This document shows positions 21,549 through 33,223 of a DNA stretch of 64,000 nucleotides, one piece after another. The position numbers and the translations under genes are program-made. The notes below the pieces were generated by a model. The model was not told where the DNA came from. It searched no databases and saw nothing but the letters and a program-made list of their open reading frames with translations. Within the stretch, counting starts at the first letter, position 1. Each line of letters begins with the position of its first letter. The DNA is from Tetracentron sinense (Eukaryota > Streptophyta > Magnoliopsida > Trochodendrales > Trochodendraceae), in NCBI GenBank assembly GCA_015143295.1, contig CM026554.1, positions 49,102,627-49,166,626 of the forward strand, written 5' to 3'.

Positions 21549-24122
21549 TGTGAACACGGGATTTCACTCCCTTGGAAAATGTCTCACGGGATTTAGAGTC
21601 GCCACCTATTCGTTCAAAAGGGATAAGTCCCCGAGAAAGTTGGATAAGGTCTTGGTCTACGATCAAAAATCGAGGTAAGAGGTTCGGTTAAGTTCAGGGA
21701 AGGGGTTAGGCACCCCGACACTTCCACTTATGGTGGTTCCCTACTTGCTAGGTTTAAGCCAAAATAAAGATCGAGATTAATCAAATGTCAAAGTGTTTAA
21801 CTTATACTAACCGAAAGAAAGTAAAAGCTAACTAAGGTCAAGCTCATGTTGGGCTACCTATGTACTCACATAAGGGGTGAGATCAGACCGAGCGTAGTTC
21901 TAGCACTTGAGCTCATGCTAAGGCGAGGGGGCGTGTGTGTGTGCACCGAGAGGTGGCTAATGAACCTAATTCGATAGATTAGGGTTTTGCTTGACCGAGG
22001 TTGGTCAGTGTGCAAAGTGATGGGCCCGGTAGGCCGAGGGATAGTCCGGTAGACTAGGGTGAGGCCCGGTAGGCCAAGGGTGAGGCCCGGTAGGCTTAGG
22101 GTGAAGCCCGGAGGCTAAGGGAGTGTTAATCGAGGGTTAGGATTGCTAACCGGGGTTAAGAGGGTTTTAACCATGGTTAGGGGTGCTAACCAGGGTTAAA
22201 AAGTCCAAGATTGAGATTTTTTAGTCTTTTGTATTTTTAGGGATTTTTTCATATTTTTTGTGGGATTAAATAGTGCTTAACCATGGTTAAAAGTTAACTG
22301 AGGCCACTTTAACCATGATTAATGAGTCATGGTCAGTCAAAAATGGGCCCAAATGGTATGGCAGGGCCTAGAGTGGCCTCCTACCAGGTTTGGGCCCTTC
22401 ACAAAGCCCAAAATTGAAATTTTACAGAATGGAGGTAATCAGATTACCTCCATTTCTGTAAAATTTTAAATAGGGTTTGTGAGGGTGTAACTGGGGTTAG
22501 GGACCTCCCCTAGGTGAAACAAGCATATGGTTAGAAAGCCTGGAGTACCAGCTTTCCAATGGACCAGGTATCAGGCCCAGCTGATCAAGGGTGTGGGCCC
22601 CATGGGGGCCCAAAGTCAAGCAAAAAACAAGTCTAAAATATCGATAGTCTGACTGCCGACACACTGAGTAGAAGTTTAACTCAGGTTTAGGGGCATGGTA
22701 ACCGGGGTTAAACTCAGAGTTAAACCCTAAAATTTTGCAAGAATGTAGCTTGTAGTAAGGGCTTTCGAAAGAGCTACTGGTGGGCCCCAGGGCATGTAGC
22801 ATGTGGGCCCCACAGGGACCCGAAGTCTGGTAAAAACAGACTCCTAAATGGCGGTAAAAAGAGTGGCAACATGTGTTTTTTAGTGATTTTTCATAGGGTC
22901 GGTAATGGGATTACCGACCACTAGCAGGAATTCAAAACAAACTGATTTCACCTACTGGCTTTCAACTAGCAGAGGTCTGAGGGTTCCCTCATGGATTAAG
23001 GGACCCCCAGACCCTATAGGGTGATGCCAAACGCATAGTAGAGGGTCTTGAACCCAAGACAAAACCTCTAAGACAATCCTCCACACCTATGAGGAAGGTG
23101 TGGGGTATCTTATCACTGGTTTACAAGCTAAAATCATGACAAGAAAGATAAAATGATCCAGGGGTCCCTTACAATGTTTATGCAAAAGGGAGAAAGAAGG
23201 GAGGGGTATACCCTTTGCACAATGGCTGTTACGAGTGTGGAGGGCTGTTGTAGCTGATGCGTGCTAGGTGGTGGTGCTAGGGAGCTAAGGTAGGTCAAGG
23301 GAGGTCGAGGGAGGTTCTGGGAGACCTAAGATGGACCTACGGTGGTGGTGGTGAACTGAGGAAGTTTGGGCAGAGTTGGGCAGGGGTTGGACGTGAAGAA
23401 CTGGGATCCATTTGTACTGGGGATTGGCTTCGTTTTATAGAAGAAGTAGAAGGGGCCTTAGGGACAATACGGGCATTTACCAGGCGTGGGGAACCGGTGG
23501 TGAAGGACCCAGGTGGCTGTAGGGGGGTCTGCAACACCCGATCTGAAAAATCCAGGAATGGCGGTAATCGAATTACCGTCATTCCCAAATAGGAGCTTGT
23601 TTGGGGTGTCGGTAATTCGACTACCGACACCCTGGTTTTGTTTCTTCTTTGGGCCACACCCCTACTCACTTGGGCCAAAAGCAAGTAGGGCACCCATTTT
23701 GGGGTCTTTCCTGCCTTTTTTCGATTTGGAAGGTGTGGGCCCCACCCATGTGGACCTCAAGGGTTGGTGGGCCCAAGTTTGGGCCCTAAAAGGCTTGGGC
23801 TTTATGGGTTTGTGGATTTTGGATAGTGTAATGGGCCTTGAGCCCGTATGGCTTGGTCCTAGGTTTTGGGCTAGGGCTAGGTCTAGGGTTTGGTCTAGGG
23901 TTTGGTCTAGGGCATGTCTAGGGCTAGGTCCTAGGGTTTGGCTAGGGTTCACCTTGGGTTTGGACTAGGGTTTTAGGTGTTGAAATGCTAATGGGCCTAG
24001 AGCCCAAGGGTTTCATTCCTAGGTTTTGAGGGTTTGACTAGAGTAGGTTAGGGCTAGGTCTAGGGTTAGGTCTAGGGCATGGTCCTAGGGCTCACCTAGG
24101 GTGTAAAAATTGGGTGCTTACA
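21549..24122 (+). repeat. Large solo LTR (probably Ty3/gypsy), 2.57 kb
   Basis: It starts TGTGAACACGGGATTTCACT and ends TTGGGTGCTTACA, with the identical 5-bp sequence GGGTA on both sides (21544-21548 and 24123-24127). The early block GGGATTTAGAGTCGCCACCT and a later AAGGGGTTAGGCACCCCG are words I know from long plant gypsy LTRs. There is one LTR, with no PBS, pol or second LTR, so it is a solo LTR left by unequal homologous recombination. The interior has a GGCCCGGTAGGC tandem array (about 22020-22120) and a GTCTAGGG(T/C)-rich stretch (23870-24080). Long open frames near 23.5-23.9 kb on both strands come from this GC-rich low-complexity DNA. Confidence 0.8.
22018..22130. repeat. GCCCGGTAGGC tandem repeat inside the solo LTR
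   Basis: About five units of roughly 20-24 bp, each built on CCCGGTAGGC(C/T).AGGGTGAG, with gradual divergence. It lies within the solo LTR 21549-24122. Confidence 0.7.
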
Positions 24123-24127
24123 GGGTA

Positions 24128-24489
24128 TATAAGGAATCACCCTTATAAGTTCTACATATGCAAGGACAGGAAAACTACCATAGAATTAATGTGTACCCAC
24201 ACAACTAGGAGATCATCTAAATGTTGGTGCCTATTGGCCCGGCCCATTAATAGCCCTAATCGGCCCACTGACATGCTAGCAAATAGGCCCAATAGAGATA
24301 CGGTTAATACCTACCCCCAAGGAGACTTTGTTAAGGGAAATTTTACTTTTATTCTTCTTCTTCATTTCGGAAATGAGGCAACCTTGAGATCAGCTAGCTA
24401 AGAGACCTATGGACCCTAGCCCAACTCTGCACAAGCTCAGACCATGACAAGATGGTCAGACCTGAACCATTAGACACTCCCGTCTAAGC
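24128..24489. other. Short spacer between the solo LTR and Harbinger element
   Basis: Host or older repeat sequence between two insertions. No gene recognised. Confidence 0.4.
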
Positions 24490-24823
24490 TTAGAGCATCC
24501 ACACTTATGCAGCTTTGTTAGCCATTACTAACAGCTGCCACGTGGGATATATTCCCATGCTAGCTGAAAACGTACTGCAGCTACTAGTTAATTGCTTTGG
24601 TATCTCCAATGTTGGATGTTTAGTTATTGTTAGTGATTCAATGATGACATCATAGAGTTATTCCAACGGCTATTGACTTGTGCTTTTCCAACGACTAGCT
24701 TTTCCAATGGCTAGCCTTTTCAACGACTATATTTATAAACCTATATAAGCCAACCCTTGCTTCTTCCTTAGATAATCTTGTCCACTTTCTTGATTATCTT
24801 CATTTTTTATTTTAAATAAATTA

Positions 24824-26170
24824 ATGGCTTCATCATCGCAATTTATTCCTATGATCGAGTCTAGTTCTTCTACATCTTCGAGTACACCGCAAACTTCGAC
24901 AGATAAGAGTTCATCCGATAAGGATCAGGAGACGGTTTCCCAGCGTCATAACAAACGATTGCAAAAAATGATGAATTTGATGCCACCACAAATGCTAGCA
25001 GTACTCTTACAACCAGTTGGGAGACGATATATCAAGCGTGATCGAGAGGGAAGCCATCGACAGATATGGAAAGATTACTTTGCCGAGAATTGTACTTATC
25101 CAATAGACTACTTCCACAGACAATACCAGATGCGACGAGAGTTGTTTCTTTGCATTTTGAAGGACGTTGAAACATACGATGAGTACTTCGTCCTAAGGAA
25201 GGATTGTTGTGGTCGTTTGGGGTGCTCTTCTGTACAGAAGATGATAGCTGCAGTACGTATCCTTGCCTACGGATTATCAGTAGTTCATTGTGATGAGTAC
25301 CTAAAGATTGGTGAAAGCACTGCGATTGAGAGTTTGAAGCGCTTTTGAGAAGTTGTCATTGCGTTGTATGAGGGACAGTACCTGCGCTCACCGAACAAAC
25401 AGGACATTGCATGCCTGATTCACGAAGGGGAAGAGAGAGAGTTTGTAGGCATGCTTGGCTCTTTAGATTGTATGCATTGGGAATGGAAGAATTGCCCCAC
25501 TGCATGGCATGGCACGCATAGAGGCCATCACCATAATCCTACCCTTAGATTGGAGGCAGTTGCATCGAAAGATCTGTGGATCTGGCATGCTTTCTTTGGA
25601 ATGCCAAGTTCACACAATGATGTGAATGTCCTAGATCATTCCCCACTATTTGACACTCTCATCCATGGCAGAATGCATTTAGTTAATTACACGGTGAATG
25701 GTCGTCAACATACATTGGGCTATTACTTATCTGATGGTATATACCCTCAGTAGGCAACACTGATGCAGACAATCGCACACCCAACAATGGGGAAAGAGAG
25801 GTTGTTTGCTAAAAAACAAGAGGTTGTTAGGAAGGACGTCGAACGAGCATTTGGGGTCTTACAGATCAGGTGAGGTATAACACAAGGACCGGTGCATTAT
25901 TGGAAAAAAGATGACCTTTGCAACATAATGAAAATGTGTATTACACTACACAACATGATTATTAAATATGAGAGTGACATCGATGTTGAAAGATGGAGAC
26001 CTCCCCCAGATGAGACTATCTCCCCTCTAGAATACGCTCGAAACCCAGCAATCTTAGTGGCACACATCTCTTCTCAGCTTAGCAAGATTCGCAACGGAGG
26101 AACAAATACGATGCTAAGGTTCGATCTCATGGAACATTTATGGAACAAGTTTGGTGATGAAGCTGTTTAA
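24824..26170 (+). pseudogene. Harbinger transposase (DDE_Tnp_4 type), three in-frame stops
   Basis: About 448 codons in one frame. It has a Ser/Thr-rich N-terminus, then RRELFLCILKDVETYDEYF, KMIAAVRILAYGLS and GESTAIESLKRF, the N-terminal region of plant PIF transposases. The catalytic triad is visible: D in GMLGSLDCMHWEWKNCP, D in FFGMPSSHNDVNVLDHSP and E in RKDVERAFGVLQ. Stops occur at 25346-25348, 25751-25753 (family Trp in GIYPQW) and 25871-25873 (after GVLQIR, where the family has a sense codon). There are no frameshifts, so decay is by point change only. It is the larger of the element's two proteins; the other is the ORF1 on the opposite strand. Confidence 0.92.
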
Positions 26171-27059
26171 AATGTTGCTCAATTTGATATATGTATTCTC
26201 AATTAATTAATTAAAAACTTTTCATGCGCGCCCAAATTGTCTTTTGTTGTGCAATGACCCAAGCTCTCCTTTCTTCAGTATGAATAGAATTTGGATCGGT
26301 CATCATGAGCTCTTTCTCCAATTCATTCGTTCTTGCTCATGTTTGGCCGAAATCTTCATACGCTCTTGCTTTTGTTTGGCCACAATCTTCATACGCTCTT
26401 GTTCGAGTTTGGCCTCTAGTCTCAGTCGTTCTTGCTCTTGTTTGGCTTGAATCTTCAGTCGTTCTCGATCTTGTATGATAATGATCTCACGTTTAGCAAT
26501 TTCCTTTTGCTCCTTTCTCAAGTTGCTAAATTCCTTGATGAATAAGTTTACTGCCTCAAACTGATCAGTAGTCTTCTTCCGGCACATGTTCTTCGCCACT
26601 TTCCATCAAGGGGGTTGTGGTAACTCATGCAATCCTTCATTGAATGGTGAATCATCATCGTCAAGGTTAACTGATCTTGTGGCCAAATTCAGTGTTGTTG
26701 CCGGAGTAGATGGATTGGAGGAATCTCCAATTCCATCAACATCTGCACTGGAACGACCTCTCTTCAATTGGTTAATCTTTTGCTTTTTTTCTTCCTGCTC
26801 TTTGGTGTGGCGAAACCATTTTGGGCTATCTTTAAGAATTAACCAACAATCATCCAACTTAAAATGTTGCCCCTGGGATTTATAATACAGTTCTTTTGCA
26901 GCCCCGATCTATAAATAACAAACAAGAATTGAATTAAGCAATCATATTTCAATTAAAATAAAACGAGTACAAAAAATATTGTGAACTAATTAACTCACTG
27001 ATCTTCAACGTTATAACCACTTGTTGGAGTGTCTTCCACCATCACTACAAGAAATTTAC

Positions 27060-27570
27060 CGAGCAGTGACGGAAATATTTCCGTCACTAATAGTCGATTA
27101 TCCATCACTAAAACTATTAGTGACGGAAATATATCCGTTTCAATTGCTGTCGTGGCTAAAGGTATGTAGAGACGGAAAAATATGTCCGTCACTAATTAGT
27201 GACGGAAAATGTCCGTCACTAATGACAAGTCAGAATTTAGTGACGAAAACGAATTTGTGACGGTAATATGTCCGTCACTATTAGGGACGAACATATTTCC
27301 GTCGCTAATACCTTAATAGTGATGGAAATTTTTGCGCTACTAGTATATGTAATAGTGACGGATATACTTCCGTGTCTAGTAATGCAATAGTGACGGACAT
27401 ATTTCCGTCACTATTAATAACATTAGAGACAGACATATATCCGTTACTATTCAATATATTAGACATGGAAACTTTTCCGTCACTATTAAGGTATTAGTAA
27501 CGGAAATATGTCTGTCACTAATTAGCTTGAGGTATTAGTGACGGAAATATTTCCGTCACTAATAATTTTA
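27060..27570. repeat. CACTA left subterminal repeat array
   Basis: About a dozen copies, on both strands, of a unit centred on TAGTGACGGAAATAT and its complement ATATTTCCGTCACTA, spaced irregularly. A matching array lies at 31615-31925. Confidence 0.9.
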
Positions 27571-28079
27571 TTTTTTTTTAAATCTGTTACATCAGCACTT
27601 GTATAAAACCTGTACCTATACAAAACCTACAATCAATTATTTTCATCCATTCACATTTTCAACAAATGACCCATCCTGACACCTGCAACTTGTACCTGTA
27701 TACGAATCCGAACACCTACAATCAATACTTGTATAAAACCTGTATATCGCAATCTAATTTTCAACCTATACATCGATCCATGCATTCACATTACCCATCC
27801 GTTCACATTTTCAACCAAAAACCTCAACCTACAAAACAATCAAATTTTCAACATGTTTGTTCATTCAACATGTTCAATAAAAAAACCTGTACATCCATTT
27901 AGTCTAACAACTGATATAAAGTAGAATAAGCATATGGGACATCCATATGCATATCAAGTAAAATATGGGACATCTAGAGCATAACAAACATGGTCTTTAA
28001 TAAGAAAGTGTACGGGGAGAAGTCAGAGAAAGGAGAAGAGAATAGAAGAGAGAAGTCAGAGTGTCATAGAAAGAGTGTG

Positions 28080-28672
28080 TCATAAAAAGTCTGTATCATC
28101 TGGAGTCTGTGTAGCATCAGGATCCATATATGGGACAGGTGTCGATCCAGAGGGGATATGTGATGCGCCGCCCATATGGGACATCCAGTCCTCAAACACC
28201 TTCATCCTGAAGTTCATGGCAACCAACTCAGCCCGCATCTCATCTTGCTTAGCCACCAAACTCTCGTTCTGGCTAGCCAATTCTTCGGCCCTCCTCCTCC
28301 ACTGGTCAGAATCTGCAGAGCGTAACTGGGAGGGTTTAACACCCAGTCCATATGTACGAACCCGCCCATGCATGTCCGGCCCCATGACCTGGGTGAAGAC
28401 CTCGTTCCTTGCAGTGCTACTAGTGGTCCCCTCCGGATGTTGGCTAACGAGCTCATCCATCTGAGTCTGCAACACAAAATTTAGGTGATTACAATTTATG
28501 AATATATAATTACATAATTGATATTTATGAACAATCGATTAGATCATGTGATGATAAGAGCATACATAGAGATCAACTGATGCCTGATCGACAAATGTCC
28601 CATCTCGCCGAATATGCATCATATGATACATCTGCATGCGGTCCGGCTCTTGCCCGTCTGGATCCCGGGCTT
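28080..28672 (-). pseudogene. En/Spm-type Transposase_24 (C-terminal part) inside the CACTA element
   Basis: Two exons are readable on the minus strand. The first (about 28672-28566) reads DRMQMYHMMHIRRDGTFVDQ then ASVDLY, with a GT donor at 28565; the second starts after CAG at 28466 and reads TQMDELVSQHPEGTTSST, then EVFTQVMGPDMHGRVRTYGL, then a coiled coil (DQWRRRAEELASQNESLVAK) and ends at 28080. The VMG.D..GRVR.YGLG block and the following coiled coil are the signature of the plant Ptta/En/Spm Transposase_24 family. I cannot follow the 5' exons, so this is a partial or degenerate gene. Confidence 0.75.
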
Positions 28673-28699
28673 GCTATCCTCGTGATGAAAACAACCATT

Positions 28700-31610
28700 T
28701 ATAAAATGTTAGGCATCAATTGAAAAGGGTTCAACCATGCATATAAAAGGATTCTATTGTATAGTTATGAGTAGGTAAAATTACACCCTTGAATCCTTCT
28801 GCCCTTTTTAAAAAAAAAAAATTTCCCTTTTCATTATTTCAGTGATTCAACAACAGAGAATTATAATAACATCACATAGGGAAAGACTCCCTCAAAAAAA
28901 TTAGACAGGTAATAAATGTTGATATCCTAGGGAGGAGGTGCAATTACTTGTCCTATCAAGCCTATACATGTTTTAAAAAGTTAAGCCAACCCAATGAATG
29001 ATCTATATATAAGCAGGTAAAAAAAAAGATACACATTAGAATTCTTAGGTTGCAAATGAAAGCCACATTGAAGATGAATTTGAACGACAAGGACCATGTC
29101 CAGATTTTTTACAAACCATTCTCTATAAGCAGTAAAATTTGTATGTAATGAAAAAAATCAAGTAGAAGTCAATTAGTTGAATAGATAGAACTAAATCACT
29201 TCATAGTAATGTAGCCATATGGAGTAAAACCATGTATGTGAACTTGGTTTGATTTCAAAACCATCTATTTAAAGTTATATTTACAAACACTTGTTATATT
29301 AAGTCACTACTTAATATATATCACCATGCACACAGCAAAAAGAGCAGATGCGGCATAGGTTCACTAATGGGACATCACACATGTCAACAAAATGTCCCAC
29401 TAGAGTAAGGGAATTTTGGAGATATGAAGAAGGTGAACGAAAGCTTTAACAGCTGCCGTTCACCTTTTATATGTATGTTAGTAGATACAATCAGTGAAGC
29501 AAGAATCCATTACTTCAGGTGTGCATTTCATGGTTTATGATGAACGTTTGTGAAGAGTCGAGGATGGACTGTTTATCCAATGATCTGGGATGCAGAATTG
29601 CTGAAGTCATTTGATCTAAAAACCCATTTGCACACACATCTCAGATTATTCTTAGATGTCTGCCACAGGCACCATTAATGTCCAATCTCCATAAGGGCCG
29701 AGTGTTGTCAAATTTAATGCGTACTATGGGTTGAACTAACTGCTGCTTCAAAGAACAGGAAACCCCAGTTACAGCAACCGAGCTCATAAAGAAAGGTCAA
29801 GAAGTTATGGAATCCAGAGGAGAAAAAAGAAGTAACACTTGCAAGCCTGTTTCAATTTCAGAACTTTTGCTCATAGCTTTTCTAATAACAAACAATAAGC
29901 TTCTGTAGCTGCTAAGTGGTAGCTTTGCCCCACCTGCTAATATAAGGATGGATGGAGATAAACCTTCTGGTGATACTGGGTGGGTAAACAAACTTTTTTA
30001 ATCAAGCGATTACAACACAGCACCAAGAGGCCTAGCTAGATTGAACCAGCGTTGCCGAAAAGTCATTATCCCAATTAAAAGGTTTCCTAAAGCTGACTCC
30101 AACTCTCCAGGGCCCTAAAGACTCCTTAAACAATATCAATCACCCTAGAAATGGCTGAGATGCACTGCAACAACTTCAGGAGGATGGCAACATAAACTTG
30201 TATTTTCCTACCTCAAGCATTAGATAACAGTAAAATAACTGGGACACGGCTTGGAGGATGATGATCATCTGATCTTCAGCCTGAAGGTCATCTGACCTTT
30301 AACCTTACAAATAACATTACTTTGAAAGAAGAAAAAAAAAGAACCAAAATATATTTGGAGGCAACTAGCAAGGCAAGTCATAAAGCATCCATTTGCAACT
30401 ACAAAGCCATGTCATCAAATTTTATTTATTTGAGGGGTAAACGTAGGTATCCTGGGCACATACTCAGACTACAAAGATCCACAAGCCCACTCATAGATAT
30501 GTAATAAAGCAATATAATCATACTAAAAGATAGATTTCTTCTTATTCACCTATCTAGCTTTTTGTAATTTACACCTATTCTTGCATTGAAAGGATGATCT
30601 CTTTCTAAGAAATTCCATCTGTTTCAATGCCTAGAACAAAATCCAAAGAACCCCAAATGCCCCAAAGAAAAATTCCTTTAGAACAATTCTTCAGAATCAT
30701 CAAATGACATCTCAACTAGATCTTCTTATGACATCAAATGACATCTCAACCAGATCTTCAGAATCATCAAATGACACCACGGTAGCCGGAAAACCAGTGT
30801 ACATAGCTCAATAACAAACACAGTCGATGGAAGAAAATAAACCTAAAGACTCAATAAATAAATTCAGCATGTGGGTTATTTGAAGTTTTTATATTCTCTT
30901 TAAAATGATTTTTTTTGGGATAATAATATTTTTCACGTTTATGGCTCGTAAATATACACCATTTTGTTTTGTTGATTAATTGGGTTTTCTTTCTTTTGCT
31001 TTGTAGATTATGTTCGTTGTGCATGTTTGGCATAAATACTTCGATGATTTTATATTTTTATTTATTTATTTTCAACCAAGCTCTTTGGTTCTGCCCTTTC
31101 CCATCTGGGTTCTTCTAGTCTAGAGAGAGAGAGAAACAGCTTCTGATGCGAGAGAGAGGAGGCTCTCTCAGAGGAGAGCCCAAGGCTTTAGGAGCTGATT
31201 TTTCCTTTCTGGGTTCGTTTTGATCAGGGATATCTGAACAATGGTTGGCACCTTTGTTATTCCAAAAAAAAGATGATGTGGTTGGGTTTAGCATGCACGA
31301 ATCTTGGCTAGGGTTTGGGGATAATTTTTCTTCGACGTGCTTTTACCTTTATACTCAAATTTCATTATTCTATTTCATGGATAAAACAGAAGAAGAAGAA
31401 AGGGAAGAGAGAGAGAGAGAGAGCTACCGGAGAGAGAAGAGTCGGCCGGAACTTGGTGATGGGGGCGTGCCAGTCGGAGCTGCTCTTTGAACTGAGATTT
31501 CGGGAGAGATTTCTCTTGCTGCCGAACTGAAGAAAGAATAAAGGGAGAAGAGGAGAGCGGGAACCAGTAGCAGATATTTTGGGGAATCGCAATCTAATTT
31601 TCGCGGGTAA
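28700..31610. other. CACTA interior without recognisable coding sequence
   Basis: No transposase or captured host gene was recognised. It includes a short tandem repeat based on ATCATCAAATGACA (about 30690-30775), a hairpin GGCTCTCTCAGAGGAGAGCC at about 31163 and GA-rich stretches near 31120 and 31410. Confidence 0.45.
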
Positions 31611-31614
31611 AGCT

Positions 31615-31925
31615 TAGTAGTGACGGAAAATATTCCGTCACTATCAAATCTAACCCTTAGTGACGGAATATTTTCCGTTACCATACACAACCTCCGTTAC
31701 TAATATTAGTTGTGACGGCAATTTTCCGTTACTATTATTTAATTCCTAATAGTGACGGAAATAATTCCGTCGCTAAAATTCGATTTATGCAGGAAAATTT
31801 TAATAAATATCAAATTCCCTATTAGAGACGAAACATTAGTGACGGCATACTTTTCCGTCACTATAAGTACTATATTAGTGACGGAAAAATTTCAGTCACT
31901 ACTATTCCGTCACTGCTCGGTAGTT
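31615..31925. repeat. CACTA right subterminal repeat array
   Basis: Roughly ten copies, in both orientations, of the TAGTGACGGAA...TTCCGTCACTA word, mirroring the left array at 27060-27570. Confidence 0.9.
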
Positions 31926-32990
31926 TTTTTGTAGTGCATTCGCACAAATGAAGAATATTTGTTAACTTGGGACTGAATGGTTGACCAACGGTTCATCACC
32001 CCCGAGCTGATTCTATTTGTTGCATTACCCAAAATGTGACTAAACTCATACAAGATTCGATCTCATAACTTTTTCCTCAGTTGATCAGTACCCGTGGCTG
32101 CATCTTCCCCAATGCGCAACCATGCCTGACATAGTGTTTCGTCTTCTTCCTTAGTCAAATTGGGATTCCTCTCCTTCTGCTGCACTTGAGTGTTCTTGTG
32201 CTTTTGCATTGTGGGATGTTGCAAATTACTAGTTTGGGAAGATTAATGAGATGGAAATTGAGATTGTCCAGAAAAAAATATAGGATTTAATGGGTGGAAT
32301 TGTGGATTGAACTGGTATTGTTGAGAAAATGATTGAAAATCGAATTGCGGTGATTGAGAAAACGACTGAGATTCGAATTGCGGTGGTGGTTGAGAGTTGT
32401 ATTGTTGGTTGAATTGAGTGTTGAAAAATGGTTGTCGATGATCCATGGTGGGAGGTTTTAGAAATTGAGAAATGTTGAATTTGGAGTATTGGTAAGTTAA
32501 AGGTGGATTTTATAGGAATGAGGCTCTAACGGTTATTTTTTTTAAAAATACAGTAAAAGATGAAAAAACAAATTACAACAGTCAAGAAGGACACTATATT
32601 GTAACTGGCAAAAAAATTATAATGGTCAGAAGAGTTACAACGGTCAAGAAGGCAATTTAGTGTAGCGTTGGGATACAAGGCTTTTTGTCATTTTGTACAC
32701 ATGAGCTTGTTAAATCGCTTGCCACAGTTCACAAACGTTCTGGCGCCTGCACAAGTTAACAATAGACTAACAAGCAACGTTGGAGATGATGTTGTTGTGA
32801 TACCTGCCACCACTGACTCAAGCAATGGTTTAAAAACCATCACTGTGGATGCTCTTATCTTTTATCCAAAAACGAAGACTTGTCCATTTGTGTATCTCCC
32901 ATGATATTTGTACACCCATTGAGTTCTAAGAGCATATATCACCCATCATATTTTAGTAAAATAAATAAATTACTTGCTAGTTTGAAGCTT

Positions 32991-33223
32991 ATGAGAGGAA
33001 ATGGATATTAATATTCCAATCGACCGGTGCGTATTTGTTTAGTTATTGATTGCCTTCGTATGCGTTATCCAAGTCATTGACTCATTATTATAAATTAAAC
33101 ATAAATTAATTTATTGTGAGAGGCCGATGAGAGGAAATTGACATATTCACAAGTTAAAATTCCGATTGATGCGTATTTGTTTGGTTACTGATTTCCTTCG
33201 TATGCGGTATCTACTTCATTGAC
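32991..33223. repeat. Diverged tandem duplication
   Basis: The sequence from ATGAGAGGAAATGGATATTA (32991) to CATTGACTC recurs from ATGAGAGGAAATTGACATAT (about 33128). The period is about 135 bp; GCGTATTTGTTT and CCTTCGTATGCG are common to both. Confidence 0.65.

Larger units (their letters stand above)
27043..31936. mobile_element. CACTA (En/Spm, CMC) transposon, 4.9 kb
   Basis: The left end is CACTACAAGAAATTTACC; the reversed right end is CACTACAAAAAAACTACC; both continue GAGCAGTGACGGAATA-like. The insertion is flanked by CAT at 27040-27042 and 31937-31939, the 3-bp target duplication of this superfamily. Subterminal regions (27060-27570 and 31615-31925) hold many inverted and direct copies of AGTGACGGAAATATTTCCGTC, the kind of array bound by En/Spm-type TNPA proteins. 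Its only recognisable gene is a Transposase_24-like remnant (28080-28672, minus). I see no TNPD transposase, so it is probably non-autonomous. Confidence 0.95.
26303..32446 (-). pseudogene. Harbinger ORF1 (Myb/SANT-like), split by a CACTA insertion
   Basis: This is the DNA-binding partner of PIF/Harbinger transposases, often annotated in plants as glutathione S-transferase T3-like. Exon 1 starts at 32446 with a Gln/Phe-rich region (MDHRQPFFNTQFNQQYNSQP), then the SANT segment NPNLTKEEDETLCQAWLRIG and NRWSTIQSQVNKYS. The CACTA element lies between 31937 and 27042. Exon 1 then resumes (VEDTPTSGYNVED) to a donor at 26998; a 90-bp intron (26909-26998) leads to exon 2: KLDDCWLILKDSPKWFRHT, an acidic linker, then an E/K/Q-rich coiled coil to 26303. 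Stops lie at 32243-32245, 32063-32065 (family Trp) and 26606-26608 (probably CGA to TGA). Non-functional. Confidence 0.88.
24493..32854 (+). mobile_element. PIF/Harbinger DNA transposon, interrupted by a CACTA element
   Basis: Terminal inverted repeats: the left begins GAGCATCCACACTTATG and the reversed right begins GAGCATCCACAGTGATG. Both are flanked by TTA (24490-24492 and 32855-32857), the 3-bp target duplication expected of PIF/Harbinger. It carries the two genes of the superfamily in opposite orientations: a DDE transposase on the plus strand (24824-26170) and a Myb/SANT-like ORF1 on the minus strand (26303-32446). A CACTA element (27043-31936) sits in ORF1; without it the Harbinger element is about 3.46 kb, a normal size. 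Both genes have stops, so it is not autonomous. Confidence 0.92.

Noticed and set aside
23337-23968. Long open frames on both strands, 118-151 codons
   Set aside because: They lie in the GC-rich low-complexity part of the solo LTR and are repetitive (LGPR, VWSR words), overlapping on opposite strands.
27060-27570. Regularly repeated short words resembling a CRISPR or satellite array
   Set aside because: They are subterminal repeats of a CACTA element, on both strands with irregular spacing, in a plant nuclear genome.
31245-31690. Several overlapping frames near a GA-rich leader-like stretch, suggesting a captured gene in the CACTA element
   Set aside because: No recognisable domain, frames conflict between strands, and part overlaps the subterminal repeat array.
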